DNA from: Prevotella sp.
GTDB taxonomy: Bacteria; Bacteroidota; Bacteroidia; Bacteroidales; Bacteroidaceae
Direction of reading: 5' to 3'
Assembly: GCA_022775105.1 (NCBI GenBank)
Contig: JALFIX010000071.1
Location: forward strand, 1 to 57,717
Length of the DNA stretch: 57,717 nt
In this document: positions 7,343 to 15,799 of the stretch, piece by piece
Layout of the letters: each line of letters begins with the position of its first letter
Numbering within the stretch: the stretch's first letter is position 1
Notes under the pieces: generated by a model
The model's database searches: none
What the model was told of the DNA's origin: nothing
The model's input: only the letters and a program-made list of their open reading frames with translations
Translations under genes and position numbers: made by a program

Positions 7343-9291
7343 CTGCGTTTTTTCTTTTTCTGTTGTTCCTTAATCTTTTCTTTCTTTTCCAGTTCTTCCT
7401 TTTCTTTCAGCTCCTTTTCGTGATCTTCACGAAGTTCATCATAGTTCACGGTGTTTTTGATGATGCGCTCTCGCCGGGCGTTATATCCGTCGCTCAGGAC
7501 ATTGTATTCGTCGCGGTAGTGAGGCGACTGAATACCGGCAAGATACAGGAGCACCTGTGAGATGTTGTCCGTCATGAATGGACGGTTAGAGGCATTCTTC
7601 ACCTGTTTGACTATATCGGGATGTTTTCTGGCATACTCCTTGGAGTACCATATCCACAGGGGAATCTCGTATTCCTCATGGGCAAGACGGAAGTCAATCT
7701 GAGCAGAGTGGTTACGGCCGAAAATCTCCAAACCGTCGCCAAAGGCCTCCTCTCCATGGTCGGACATATATACAACTATGGCATCCTCCTCCTCGAAACG
7801 CTTGATAATCTCGCTCATTATCGAGTCATTATATAGTGTGGCATTGTCATAATCGGCAAGCAGCATACGGCATCTCTTGCTCATTTCTGGCCAATCCTTC
7901 TTGTAGTCTTTTTCGTTGAAGTGCTTGCGGTCCTTGGGGAATCGGTCGTGATAGTTGGTGTGCTGGCCTTTGAGATGCAGGATGGTGAGACGTGGTACGT
8001 CGGGATTTTTCTCCCTGTCCTTCATTACAATCTGGTCATAGTCGCGAAGTACTCCGGCGTCAAACTTGTAAAGCCTTGTATTGCGCACGTCAAACTGCGC
8101 CTTGCTGAGTAAGGGGTTGTTGAGGAAGAATCCTCCACTGAAATCATATACAGCCTCCTTTGCTTGTGGCAGGAACTGGTTGGTGATGAACGACACGCGA
8201 TATCCCGCCCTGCGGAACAGTTCGGGGAAGAGCGGGTCATCGCACCAGTCGCCCTTGTCGCCTACGGCATGAACGGAGAAGATGTTCTTGAACACGAAAC
8301 TCGTGAGATTGAAAGGGGCAATGACATCCGTGAAAGGTATCAGATTGCCCTTCTTCTGTAGTTCCACCTGCCGTGGTGTTGTCTCATGGCGGTAGCCGTA
8401 GAGCTGGGAGTGGTGCTTGTTATAGCTCTCGCCAATGACGAACACGATATGTTGGCTGCGGAAGGTGCATGTATCCACTGTCACGTCCTTTATTCCGGCA
8501 ATGAGCTTGTCAACCTGCTTAGCCGTCAGTTTGTTGGCATATACACTGAAGGCAAGGCGATATATGGGGAGATAGAGGTTGGCACGGTCTTTCTTGGTGA
8601 GTTCATGCTCCACGTCACCGATATTCTTGTAAGACATAAGTCTCACAGTGGCAATCTTGTTATTGATGGTCTCAGTGTAGCCGTTATATAGCAGTATTAG
8701 CGAGAGCACACCGAGGATGCCGCCTGCAGCGGCACCTATGCTCACCTTTGCCTTGTCAGATGGAGAGAGTTTTTTGTATATGCGTCCCAGGCGTCCAGTC
8801 AGTTTATGTCTCACTGCTGGATGAACCTTTCGACGTGCGGCAATGATGTTGCACGCGATGTGCGCAAGCATCAAAAGAAGAATAAGTCCTATTGGGGTAA
8901 AAAGCAGGTTCCAGTCGAGATAGGTGGAGAAGAACTCCGAAGCCTCACTGCTGTTGGTTTCTCCCACGAGGAGAAGCATGGTGGGGGTGAGGGTGGAGCC
9001 GAACCTCACGAAGCAATACATGTCGATGATGGAAACAGGATATAGTATTGCGTACATGGTGGCACGTATCCATCGTCTTATCTTGATGGGGATAAAGCTG
9101 AGAATGAGACACACGACATAAATGTCGAGAAACAGTTCTATTGGAGCAAGAGCATAAGGGGCATACCCCTTCTTGTTTGGTACTTCGAGCTGTGTGCAGG
9201 CATAGCCCAAAAGAAACATAAACACGAAGAAGGCGAAATTCACCCTTATCGGTGTGAACGCTCTTGCAAATAGTTTTTCAATCTTCTTCAT
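7339..9291 (-). CDS. EptA/CptA-like phosphoethanolamine transferase
   Basis: A 650-residue protein with about five N-terminal membrane segments (to about residue 205) and a periplasmic alkaline-phosphatase-fold domain. VFVIGES (Glu288) supplies a metal ligand, NLTS (Thr330) is the expected nucleophile 42 residues later as in EptA, ILHLKGQH and YMSDHGEE supply the other metal ligands, and GRNH follows. YGYRHETTPR is the usual block after the first motif. Such enzymes move phosphoethanolamine from phosphatidylethanolamine to lipid A, core sugars or other glycans. The last 30 or so residues are an unusual Lys/Glu-rich run ending KKKKRR. ATGA overlap with the next gene. Confidence 0.85.
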   Translation of the reverse strand: MKKIEKLFARAFTPIRVNFAFFVFMFLLGYACTQLEVPNKKGYAPYALAPIELFLDIYVVCLILSFIPIKIRRWIRATMYAILYPVSIIDMYCFVRFGSTLTPTMLLLVGETNSSEASEFFSTYLDWNLLFTPIGLILLLMLAHIACNIIAARRKVHPAVRHKLTGRLGRIYKKLSPSDKAKVSIGAAAGGILGVLSLILLYNGYTETINNKIATVRLMSYKNIGDVEHELTKKDRANLYLPIYRLAFSVYANKLTAKQVDKLIAGIKDVTVDTCTFRSQHIVFVIGESYNKHHSQLYGYRHETTPRQVELQKKGNLIPFTDVIAPFNLTSFVFKNIFSVHAVGDKGDWCDDPLFPELFRRAGYRVSFITNQFLPQAKEAVYDFSGGFFLNNPLLSKAQFDVRNTRLYKFDAGVLRDYDQIVMKDREKNPDVPRLTILHLKGQHTNYHDRFPKDRKHFNEKDYKKDWPEMSKRCRMLLADYDNATLYNDSIMSEIIKRFEEEDAIVVYMSDHGEEAFGDGLEIFGRNHSAQIDFRLAHEEYEIPLWIWYSKEYARKHPDIVKQVKNASNRPFMTDNISQVLLYLAGIQSPHYRDEYNVLSDGYNARRERIIKNTVNYDELREDHEKELKEKEELEKKEKIKEQQKKKKRR

Positions 9292-9338
9292 AGCTTTTAT
9301 ACTTCGTTTTTTCCCTTGCCCAAATTTTTAGGCTGGGG

Positions 9339-9896
9339 TTATTTGTAATATTCTGCTACGGCTTTTGGCACGAGACGTGAGATGTCATTGCCTTTGCTTA
9401 TATTTTCTCTTATCTCTGTACTGCTGATATCGTATAGTTGCGTATCTACTATTTCCACATTTATTGGAAGGGTCGTCTTGTCAATGACAGAACCCTTGCG
9501 CGGGTATATTATTATCCTGAAATTCCGGAGTATATCCTCCCATCGATACCAATGGTGGAATCTCACCCAGTTGTCACCGCCTATGAGCAGTGTAAACTGC
9601 CTTTCGGGGTAATCCGCCCTCATTGCCGTCAGAGTGTCGTACATATACGAGGGTCGTGGCATCTTGAATTCATAGTCACTCGCCACAAGATTAACTTCCC
9701 CTTCGAGAGCAGCTTTTACAAGCATCAGCCTTGTCTCGTCGTCAGCAAGTGAATCCGCTGATTTCAAGGGATTTTGTGGCGAAACGACAAACCAAATCTC
9801 TTCGAGGTCGCTTTTTTCGAGTATTTGCCTCGCGAGAGCTATGTGGCCGTTGTGAATCGGATTGAACGAGCCTCCGAAAATGCCGGTCTTAATCAT
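9339..9896 (-). CDS. nadD: Nicotinate-nucleotide adenylyltransferase
   Basis: 185 residues. IFGGSFNPIHNGH at the N-terminus is the NadD nucleotidyltransferase signature (GGSFNPxHxGH), and SSTEIRENI near the C-terminus is the second (ISSTxIR). Makes deamido-NAD from nicotinate mononucleotide and ATP in the cytoplasm. It lies 26 bp downstream of gmk; the join is a 7-bp repeat tract. Confidence 0.95.
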   Translation of the reverse strand: MIKTGIFGGSFNPIHNGHIALARQILEKSDLEEIWFVVSPQNPLKSADSLADDETRLMLVKAALEGEVNLVASDYEFKMPRPSYMYDTLTAMRADYPERQFTLLIGGDNWVRFHHWYRWEDILRNFRIIIYPRKGSVIDKTTLPINVEIVDTQLYDISSTEIRENISKGNDISRLVPKAVAEYYK

Positions 9897-9899
9897 GGG

Positions 9900-9941
9900 A
9901 ATTAAGGATTTAGAATTAAGAATTAAGAGTCAAGAGTCAGG
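9900..9941. repeat. 7-bp junction repeat entering the gmk 3' end
   Basis: Six 7-bp units: AATTAAG, GATTTAG, AATTAAG, AATTAAG, AGTCAAG, AGTCAGG. The gmk stop codon and the codons for its last residues (LTLDS) are formed by the repeat. Confidence 0.7.
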
Positions 9942-10507
9942 AAATCCTTGATAATCTTCAAAACCTCATTCTTTGCCTTGTCCAGATTGTCGTTGACCAC
10001 CTGCTTGTCGAACTTGTCGGCGAATCCTATCTCAAATTCTGCCCTGGCTATCCTTTGGTCAATCACCTCGGGTGCATCCGTGCCACGTGATTCAAGCCGT
10101 CGGCGCAGTTCGTCTATAGAAGGGGGCATGATGAATATGCTGATAGCCTCAGAGCCATAATGGCTTTTGATATTACATCCACCCTTGACATCCACGTCAA
10201 AGACAACGTTCTGTCCCTCATTGCATTGCTTCTCCACTTGTGATTTCAGAGTTCCGTAGAAGCGGTCTTTGTAAACCTCTTCATATTCCAAAAACTCGTC
10301 AGCCTCTATGCGGCTTCTGAATTCCTCGGGAGTGAGAAAGAAATATTCCACTCCATGTTTCTCCGTTCCTCGTGGAGCACGGCTTGTGCAGGAAATACTG
10401 AATGCCATGTTCAGTTCCCGATGCTCCTGCATCAGCCAGTTTATTATCGTACTCTTTCCCGTCCCCGACGGTGCAGAGAATATTATCAGTTTGCCCTTAT
10501 TCTTCAT
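9923..10507 (-). CDS. gmk: Guanylate kinase
   Basis: 194 residues. Walker A is FSAPSGTGKST; SRAPRGTEKHGVEYFF is the GMP-binding segment and DVDVKGG the Walker B-like part. Converts GMP to GDP with ATP. Seven bp separate it from yicC upstream, a common pairing in bacteria. The extreme C-terminus is encoded by a 7-bp repeat tract, so it is probably not under strong constraint. Confidence 0.95.
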   Translation of the reverse strand: MKNKGKLIIFSAPSGTGKSTIINWLMQEHRELNMAFSISCTSRAPRGTEKHGVEYFFLTPEEFRSRIEADEFLEYEEVYKDRFYGTLKSQVEKQCNEGQNVVFDVDVKGGCNIKSHYGSEAISIFIMPPSIDELRRRLESRGTDAPEVIDQRIARAEFEIGFADKFDKQVVNDNLDKAKNEVLKIIKDFLTLDS

Positions 10508-10514
10508 TCTTCAT

Positions 10515-11393
10515 TTAAAGCGCATTCAGCACTTGCTCCTTGATTTGTTCAAGTTCATCCTTCATCTTCACCACGATATTCTGCATCTCTGCCTGATTGC
10601 TCTTGGAACCGGTGGTGTTGATTTCACGTCCCATCTCCTGTGCTATGAAACCCAGTTTCTTGCCTACTCCATGTCCTTCCTCAAGCATTGTCTCGCGGAA
10701 GTAGTTGAGGTGGTTGGCAAGACGTTGTTTCTCCTCACTTATGTCGAGTTTCTCTATATAGTATATGAGTTCCTGTTCGAGGCGGTTCTTGTCGTATTCC
10801 ACTTCGGGAATTGTGCTCAGACCGTCAATGATACGTTGGCGAATCTTCTCTACACGGGCTTTCTCATAGGGTTCTATCTCGCCCATAAGCTTCTCAATGT
10901 TATCAATCTTCTCAGAGAATTTCTTCTGCAGTGCAGCTCCCTCCTGTTGTCTGAATTCCACTAATTGGTTGATAGCCATGTCAATGGCATTCACAGCTAC
11001 AGCCCATTCGCCATCAGTCAGCACTTCCACTTCAGTTTTTGACATAACGTCGGGCATTCTCAGCAAGGTGGAGAAAATGTCCTCAGGCTCAGGAATGCCC
11101 GTGGTAGCCACGATGTCAAGAAACTGATTATAGTAGCTTTTCATTAGTTCCTTGTTGATGGGAGTTGCTTCCGAACCGGCATCCTTTTCAATCCATACGC
11201 AGAAGTCAACCTTGCCTCTTTCCAGTGTTTTGGCGATCGTTTGTCTTATTTCCATCTCCTTCTCACGATAAAGAGGGCAAATACGGGTAGTGAGGTCAAG
11301 CGACTTGCTATTGAGCGACTTGACTTCAACGTTTATTTTCTTGTCACCAAAGGCGACGACAGCCTTGCCGTAGCCAGTCATTGATTGTATCAT
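10515..11393 (-). CDS. yicC: YicC/YloC family endoribonuclease
   Basis: 292 residues, usual length for the family. The N-terminus MIQSMTGYGKA is diagnostic, and the C-terminal part EMGREINTTGSKSN matches the conserved YicC C-terminal (DUF1732) domain. YicC proteins are RNases reported to act on small RNAs. It is the first gene of a likely yicC-gmk-nadD unit; a -7 promoter box lies 33 bp upstream of the start. Confidence 0.92.
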   Translation of the reverse strand: MIQSMTGYGKAVVAFGDKKINVEVKSLNSKSLDLTTRICPLYREKEMEIRQTIAKTLERGKVDFCVWIEKDAGSEATPINKELMKSYYNQFLDIVATTGIPEPEDIFSTLLRMPDVMSKTEVEVLTDGEWAVAVNAIDMAINQLVEFRQQEGAALQKKFSEKIDNIEKLMGEIEPYEKARVEKIRQRIIDGLSTIPEVEYDKNRLEQELIYYIEKLDISEEKQRLANHLNYFRETMLEEGHGVGKKLGFIAQEMGREINTTGSKSNQAEMQNIVVKMKDELEQIKEQVLNAL

Positions 11394-11425
11394 AGTATAA
11401 TAATGTATTTATATATAAATCGGTG

Positions 11426-11433
11426 CAAAGATA
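11426..11433 (-). promoter_or_regulatory. Bacteroidetes -7 box upstream of yicC
   Basis: TATCTTTG on the minus strand fits TAnnTTTG. No convincing TTTG at the expected distance was seen, so only the -7 half is supported. Confidence 0.5.
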
Positions 11434-11472
11434 CGTAAAATATCTGAAAAACGTATATTTTTCCTCTGTTTT

Positions 11473-12216
11473 TTATATATAAAATGGAATTTCCTTGAAA
11501 TTGGATAACTTTGTTATCCTTTCGTGTTCAAATTCTTGGGCATGTTCCATGCGCCATGTGACATGGTAAGGGATATAAATTGCCCTTGCTCCCTGTCTAA
11601 TTGCGGGAGCAATGTCGCTTTTGAATGAGTTGCCTATCATTATTGTGGATTCTGCCGTGGCATTGTATTGCGCGAATAAACGTTGGTATGCCTTGTCGGT
11701 TTTGTCACTGACAATCATAATGTCATCGAAATATGGCAGAAGTCCGCTGCGTTTTAGTTTAGCCTCTTGTTCTATGAGTTCCCCTTTTGTGAATACCACC
11801 ATTTTGTATGGTCTCTCTGGGGTGTTATACAGGTCTTTTAATGTTTCCTCAACATGGGGAAGGGGAGTGGTGGGCATATCCAACAGTGATTTGCCGAGGC
11901 TGATTATCTCTGCAATCTTGGATGAGGAAATGCTTCCTCCGCTGACGCGGAGGGCATTTTCTATCATTGAGATGGTAAAAGCCTTACTGCCGAAGCCGAG
12001 CGACGCCATGTTTGCCTTTTCAGTCTGGAAGAATTCCTCGTAGAGAGAAGGGCGGTCGCCGTATGGCTTCAGTAGCTCGAAATACCTGTCCTCCACGGCA
12101 TTGAAATGCGATTGGCAATCCCAGAGGGTGTCATCGGCATCAATGGCGAGGAGGGCAGGGGATTTCTTTTGTGTGCAGCGCACTGACGTGCGCTGCACGG
12201 GGGCTGTTATACTCAA
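11473..12216 (-). CDS. HAD superfamily hydrolase
   Basis: 247 residues from the earliest in-frame start. Motif I is AIDADDTLWD, motif II lies in MVVFTKGE, the motif III lysine is in SDKTDKAY, and motif IV is IGNSFKSD. The cap helices suggest a phosphoglycolate-phosphatase-like (class I) enzyme of unknown substrate. There is no ATG before motif I: candidate starts are TTG (12216), GTG (12198) and GTG (12183), and all lie in or next to an inverted-repeat element. The first 15 or so residues are therefore repeat-encoded and may not be native. Confidence 0.75.
   Translation of the reverse strand: MSITAPVQRTSVRCTQKKSPALLAIDADDTLWDCQSHFNAVEDRYFELLKPYGDRPSLYEEFFQTEKANMASLGFGSKAFTISMIENALRVSGGSISSSKIAEIISLGKSLLDMPTTPLPHVEETLKDLYNTPERPYKMVVFTKGELIEQEAKLKRSGLLPYFDDIMIVSDKTDKAYQRLFAQYNATAESTIMIGNSFKSDIAPAIRQGARAIYIPYHVTWRMEHAQEFEHERITKLSNFKEIPFYI
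12173..12210. repeat. Short inverted-repeat element, copy 2
   Basis: Perfect 10-bp arms GTGCAGCGCA (12173-12182) and TGCGCTGCAC (12189-12198) around the core CTGACG, followed by GGGGGCTG. Core and tail match the copy at 1225-1257. It overlaps the 5' end of the HAD gene. Confidence 0.65.
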
Positions 12217-12228
12217 TTATTATGAAAA

Positions 12229-12268
12229 CTTTAATATTTTAATTCTTTAATATTTTAATATTTTAATT
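12229..12268. repeat. A/T-rich 8-bp junction repeat
   Basis: Five units: CTTTAATA, TTTTAATT, CTTTAATA, TTTTAATA, TTTTAATT, filling the metG-HAD gap next to the inverted-repeat element. Same unit as at 1264. Confidence 0.75.
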
Positions 12269-12274
12269 CTTCAA

Positions 12275-14341
12275 TCACCCCACTGGGCTTCCTGGTTTAA
12301 CGGGGCGGAGGAGGGAGGTGACAGCAAGGGAGCCGTCGAAGTCAACTGCGGAGAGTATCATTCCCTGACTCTCGAAGCCCATCATCTTGCGGGGAGCGAA
12401 GTTGGCTATGAAGAGGACATCCTTGTCGATGAGTTCCTCGGGATTCCAGTGCTCGGCGATACCGCTGAGGATGGTGCGGTCAATACCAGTGCCGTCGTCT
12501 ATGGTAAACTTCAGGAGCTTCTTGGATTTCTTTACCTTCTCGCAGGCTTTCACATGACCCACACGGATGTCGAGTTTCTCGAATGTCTCGAAGTCAACAG
12601 TGTCCTTGATAGGCTCAGCCACGTATGAGGCTGCCTCGTTTGCTTTCTTGGTAGCCTCCAGTTTGTCGAGCTGCTTTTGTATTGTCTCGTCCTCAATTTT
12701 CTCGAAGAGCAGTTCGGGTTCTGCCAATTGATGACCAGGCTTGAGCAGTTCGGTGCTTCCGAGTTCATTCCAGTCGAAATCAGTGATGTTCAGCATATTG
12801 CGCAGTTTTGCACTGCTGAAAGGCAGGAATGGCTCAAAAGCGATGGCGAGGTTGGCCACAAGCTGCAATGAGATGTTAAGCACTGTCTCAACTCGCTTCG
12901 GGTCGGTCTTCCATACCTTCCATGGCTCACATTCCGTGATATATCTGTTACCGATGCGTGCAAGGTTCATTGCCTCCTTCTGAGCCTCGCGGAACTTGAA
13001 CACGTCGAGCATCTGCTCCACGTTCTTCTTAACGTCCTTAAATTCCTCAAGAGCCTGACGGTCAACGTCAGTGAGTTCGCCGCAAGCAGGAACAACACCA
13101 TTCCAATACTTCTTGGTGAGCTGAAGTGCACGGTTGACGAAGTTGCCGTAAATTGCCACCAGTTCGCTGTTGTTACGCTCCTGGAAGTCCTTCCAAGTGA
13201 AGTTGTTGTCCTTTGTCTCGGGAGCATTGGCAGTAAGCACATATCTCAGAACATCCTGTTTTCCAGGCATATCTACAAGATATTCGTGAAGCCATACTGC
13301 CCAGTTGCGTGATGTAGATATCTTGTCGTTCTCAAGATTGAGGAACTCGTTTGCAGGCACGTTGTCAGGAAGGATATACCCGCCGTGAGCCTTAAGCATC
13401 ACGGGGAATACGATGCAGTGGAACACGATGTTGTCCTTGCCGATGAAGTGTACGAGACGTGTGTCCTCATCCTTCCACCATTTCTCCCATGTCCCCCACT
13501 GTTCAGGATGTGCGTCGCATAGTTCCTTGGTATTAGACACATAACCAATAGGAGCGTCAAACCAAACATACAACACCTTACCCTCTGCTCCCTCTACAGG
13601 AACAGGAATACCCCATTCGAGGTCACGTGTCATGGCGCGTGGCTGCAAGTCCATGTCAAGCCAGCTCTTGCACTGTCCATACACATTGGGACGCCATTCC
13701 TTGTGTCCCTCGAGGATCCACTGCTTAAGCCATTCCTGATATTTTCCGAGAGGCAGATACCAGTTCTTTGTAGGTTTCTTCACAAGACCATGGCCGGGGT
13801 TGTTCTTGTTTGTGGGGTTAATAAGTTCGTCGGGCGAAAGGGTCGCACCGCATTTCTCGCATTGGTCACCGTAAGCACCCTCAGCGCCGCATCTTGGACA
13901 AGTGCCCACGATGTTACGGTCGGTGAGGAACTCTCCTGTCACCTCGTCGCAATACTGTTCCTCCACATGCTCCTCAAGTTCACCCTTGTCATATAGTGTT
14001 CGGAAAAAGTCAGATGCAAACTTATGATGAATGTCAGAAGTCGTGCGGCTGTATATGTCGAACGAGATACCGAAGTCCTCGAACGATTTCTTGATAAGAT
14101 TATGATAGCGGTCAACCACCTCCTGTGTGGTTATACCCTCTTGGCGTGCCCTGATGGTCACGGGTACTCCATGCTCGTCGCTACCACCGATGAAGATAAC
14201 TTCCTGCTTCTTAAGTCTTAGGTATCTGACGTATATGTCAGAAGGTACATATACACCGGCTAAGTGACCGATGTGTACGCCACCGTTGGCGTAGGGTAGG
14301 GCCGCCGTAACGGTTGTTCTCTTGTATTTCTTTTCTTCCAT
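12275..14341 (-). CDS. metG: Methionyl-tRNA synthetase
   Basis: 688 residues from the chosen start [13 protein letters not shown] motif: [15 protein letters not shown]-equivalent: KISTSR. A CxxC...CxxC zinc knuckle ([13 protein letters not shown]) is present, as in the two-knuckle or related bacterial forms. The last 110 or so residues (from [11 protein letters not shown]) are the dimerising EMAP/Trbp111-type tRNA-binding domain. An upstream extension of the frame is unlikely because MEEKK fits the family N-terminus and leaves a 25-bp gap to the previous gene. Charges tRNA-Met in the cytoplasm. Confidence 0.96.
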   Translation of the reverse strand: MEEKKYKRTTVTAALPYANGGVHIGHLAGVYVPSDIYVRYLRLKKQEVIFIGGSDEHGVPVTIRARQEGITTQEVVDRYHNLIKKSFEDFGISFDIYSRTTSDIHHKFASDFFRTLYDKGELEEHVEEQYCDEVTGEFLTDRNIVGTCPRCGAEGAYGDQCEKCGATLSPDELINPTNKNNPGHGLVKKPTKNWYLPLGKYQEWLKQWILEGHKEWRPNVYGQCKSWLDMDLQPRAMTRDLEWGIPVPVEGAEGKVLYVWFDAPIGYVSNTKELCDAHPEQWGTWEKWWKDEDTRLVHFIGKDNIVFHCIVFPVMLKAHGGYILPDNVPANEFLNLENDKISTSRNWAVWLHEYLVDMPGKQDVLRYVLTANAPETKDNNFTWKDFQERNNSELVAIYGNFVNRALQLTKKYWNGVVPACGELTDVDRQALEEFKDVKKNVEQMLDVFKFREAQKEAMNLARIGNRYITECEPWKVWKTDPKRVETVLNISLQLVANLAIAFEPFLPFSSAKLRNMLNITDFDWNELGSTELLKPGHQLAEPELLFEKIEDETIQKQLDKLEATKKANEAASYVAEPIKDTVDFETFEKLDIRVGHVKACEKVKKSKKLLKFTIDDGTGIDRTILSGIAEHWNPEELIDKDVLFIANFAPRKMMGFESQGMILSAVDFDGSLAVTSLLRPVKPGSPVG

Positions 14342-14366
14342 TGTAGTAATATTTATAATTGTTGCT

Positions 14367-14771
14367 TTACTTTTTGCGATATACGAAATGTAGTATTGTA
14401 AAATTTGTCGGTACGGCAATCATCAGCACCAAAACCGGAGCTATCAGTCGATGTACACCAACAGTTATGAACAGGTTGAACAATACAATATGCAGGGTAT
14501 AGTTGATGACGTGGCTGACCCCGAATCCCGTAGCCTTTCCTAAAGACACCTTTGATCGGAAAGTGAAAAAAGTGGTCATAAAGAAATTGCACACCAAGCT
14601 GACTATATATCCCACCGTGTATGCAACGCTCAACCACACCCCGCCACTGTGTATCATCTGCATAAGATAATAAACAAGATAATGTATGCCGGCGGCAATG
14701 ACACCCACAATACAGAATCTTGTAAACTGCTGAGCCTTTTCGTTTTTCAATATCTCCGATACGCCCTTCAT
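14367..14771 (-). CDS. GtrA-like membrane protein
   Basis: 134 residues with four membrane segments. [22 protein letters not shown] is the typical GtrA first segment, and [13 protein letters not shown] is the conserved loop after segment two. GtrA-type proteins are thought to help move or use lipid-linked sugars in envelope polysaccharide decoration. It sits 5 bp downstream of a thioredoxin-fold lipoprotein gene and upstream of metG. Confidence 0.85.
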   Translation of the reverse strand: MKGVSEILKNEKAQQFTRFCIVGVIAAGIHYLVYYLMQMIHSGGVWLSVAYTVGYIVSLVCNFFMTTFFTFRSKVSLGKATGFGVSHVINYTLHIVLFNLFITVGVHRLIAPVLVLMIAVPTNFTILHFVYRKK

Positions 14772-14776
14772 CCGTC

Positions 14777-15796
14777 TTATTTCTTTTTCTTCTCCTGCTT
14801 CAGTTGTTTGTCCACGATTTCCTTCAGTTTGTCCTTTGTGGCATTGACAGCTATAATCTTGCCCTTGTCATCAGCCACAATGTTGCCTGGTACAGTGCTT
14901 ATTGCCAATTGCCTCACTGTGGGCGATTCCCATAGTTGACGGTCGCAAATGGTCTGCCATTGCACTGAATCAATCCTGATTGTCCTTTTGCAGCGTGCCG
15001 TGTCTGCATCTATGCATATACCCACAATCTGCAGTTTGTCACCAACCTCCTTTTTCTTCTTTCTCAGTTCCCGCTGTATGCCTGTGCTTTCGTAGTTCCA
15101 TCCCGCCCATGCGAAGATGACGTTCACCTTGCCTTTGAGATTGTCACGTGATACCGTTTTGCCGTTAATGTCCTTTGCGGAAAAATAAGGCAATGCACTG
15201 CCTTTTTTGATATTGGCGAGGTTTTTCAGCTGTTTTGTCAGGAGTACAGCCTTGGCGTCGTTTTTGTCAGCTTCAGTCATCGCCTTTGCCAGTGTGTAAG
15301 CCTTGGTGTAGTCAGGTTCCCTTGTCGCGATGAAGTATTTTCTGAGCAAGTGGTGACTTACAATGCTGTTTGGGTTCTTGCGTATGAAATCCTCCGCAGC
15401 CTTCTTGGTCTCTGGAGGGGTCATTTCGCTGACACTGAGTCTGAACTTGGTCATCTCCTCGTTGGCCTTGTTGCCTTTCACCTCCACCTCTTTAAGATGT
15501 GAGGCATCACCGCTGATTTCAGCAGTGGAGCCAGACTTCCCGAATACCACCAGTTCCGTGTAGTTAGGGAAGATGATGGTGAATGTAGCCTCTCCTTCGA
15601 GAGCCGTTTGGTATGAGAACCTTCCGTCCGCCACCTTGATGGTGTCGGTGCCGGCTAATCCCCCATCCGGACTATACACATAGAACTCACCCTGGTTGAA
15701 GCTCCTCAGGCGGCCCTTGATGCGGAATTGTCCGCTTTCCGTGCCACATGAAACCACAACCAGGGTGAGTAGGATATATCCAATGAATTTCTTCAT
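14777..15796 (-). CDS. Thioredoxin-fold lipoprotein lacking CxxC
   Basis: 339 residues. Signal peptide with lipobox VVVSC (Cys17). Residues 20-110 resemble DUF4369, the all-beta domain found before thioredoxin folds in Bacteroidetes. The TlpA-like domain begins near 200 (GSALPYFSAKDINGKTV). The block corresponding to WAxWCxxC reads WAGWNYES: both catalytic cysteines are replaced (Asn234, Ser237). It therefore cannot act as an ordinary disulfide oxidoreductase, though the fold seems intact to the C-terminus. The tail is Lys-rich. Probably attached to a membrane facing the periplasm; function unknown. Confidence 0.75.
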   Translation of the reverse strand: MKKFIGYILLTLVVVSCGTESGQFRIKGRLRSFNQGEFYVYSPDGGLAGTDTIKVADGRFSYQTALEGEATFTIIFPNYTELVVFGKSGSTAEISGDASHLKEVEVKGNKANEEMTKFRLSVSEMTPPETKKAAEDFIRKNPNSIVSHHLLRKYFIATREPDYTKAYTLAKAMTEADKNDAKAVLLTKQLKNLANIKKGSALPYFSAKDINGKTVSRDNLKGKVNVIFAWAGWNYESTGIQRELRKKKKEVGDKLQIVGICIDADTARCKRTIRIDSVQWQTICDRQLWESPTVRQLAISTVPGNIVADDKGKIIAVNATKDKLKEIVDKQLKQEKKKK

Positions 15797-15799
15797 TAC

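Noticed and set aside
12229..12268. A/T octamer tracts as UP-elements of promoters
   Set aside because: No TAnnTTTG box follows most of the tracts, and several start within stop codons, so a promoter role is not general.
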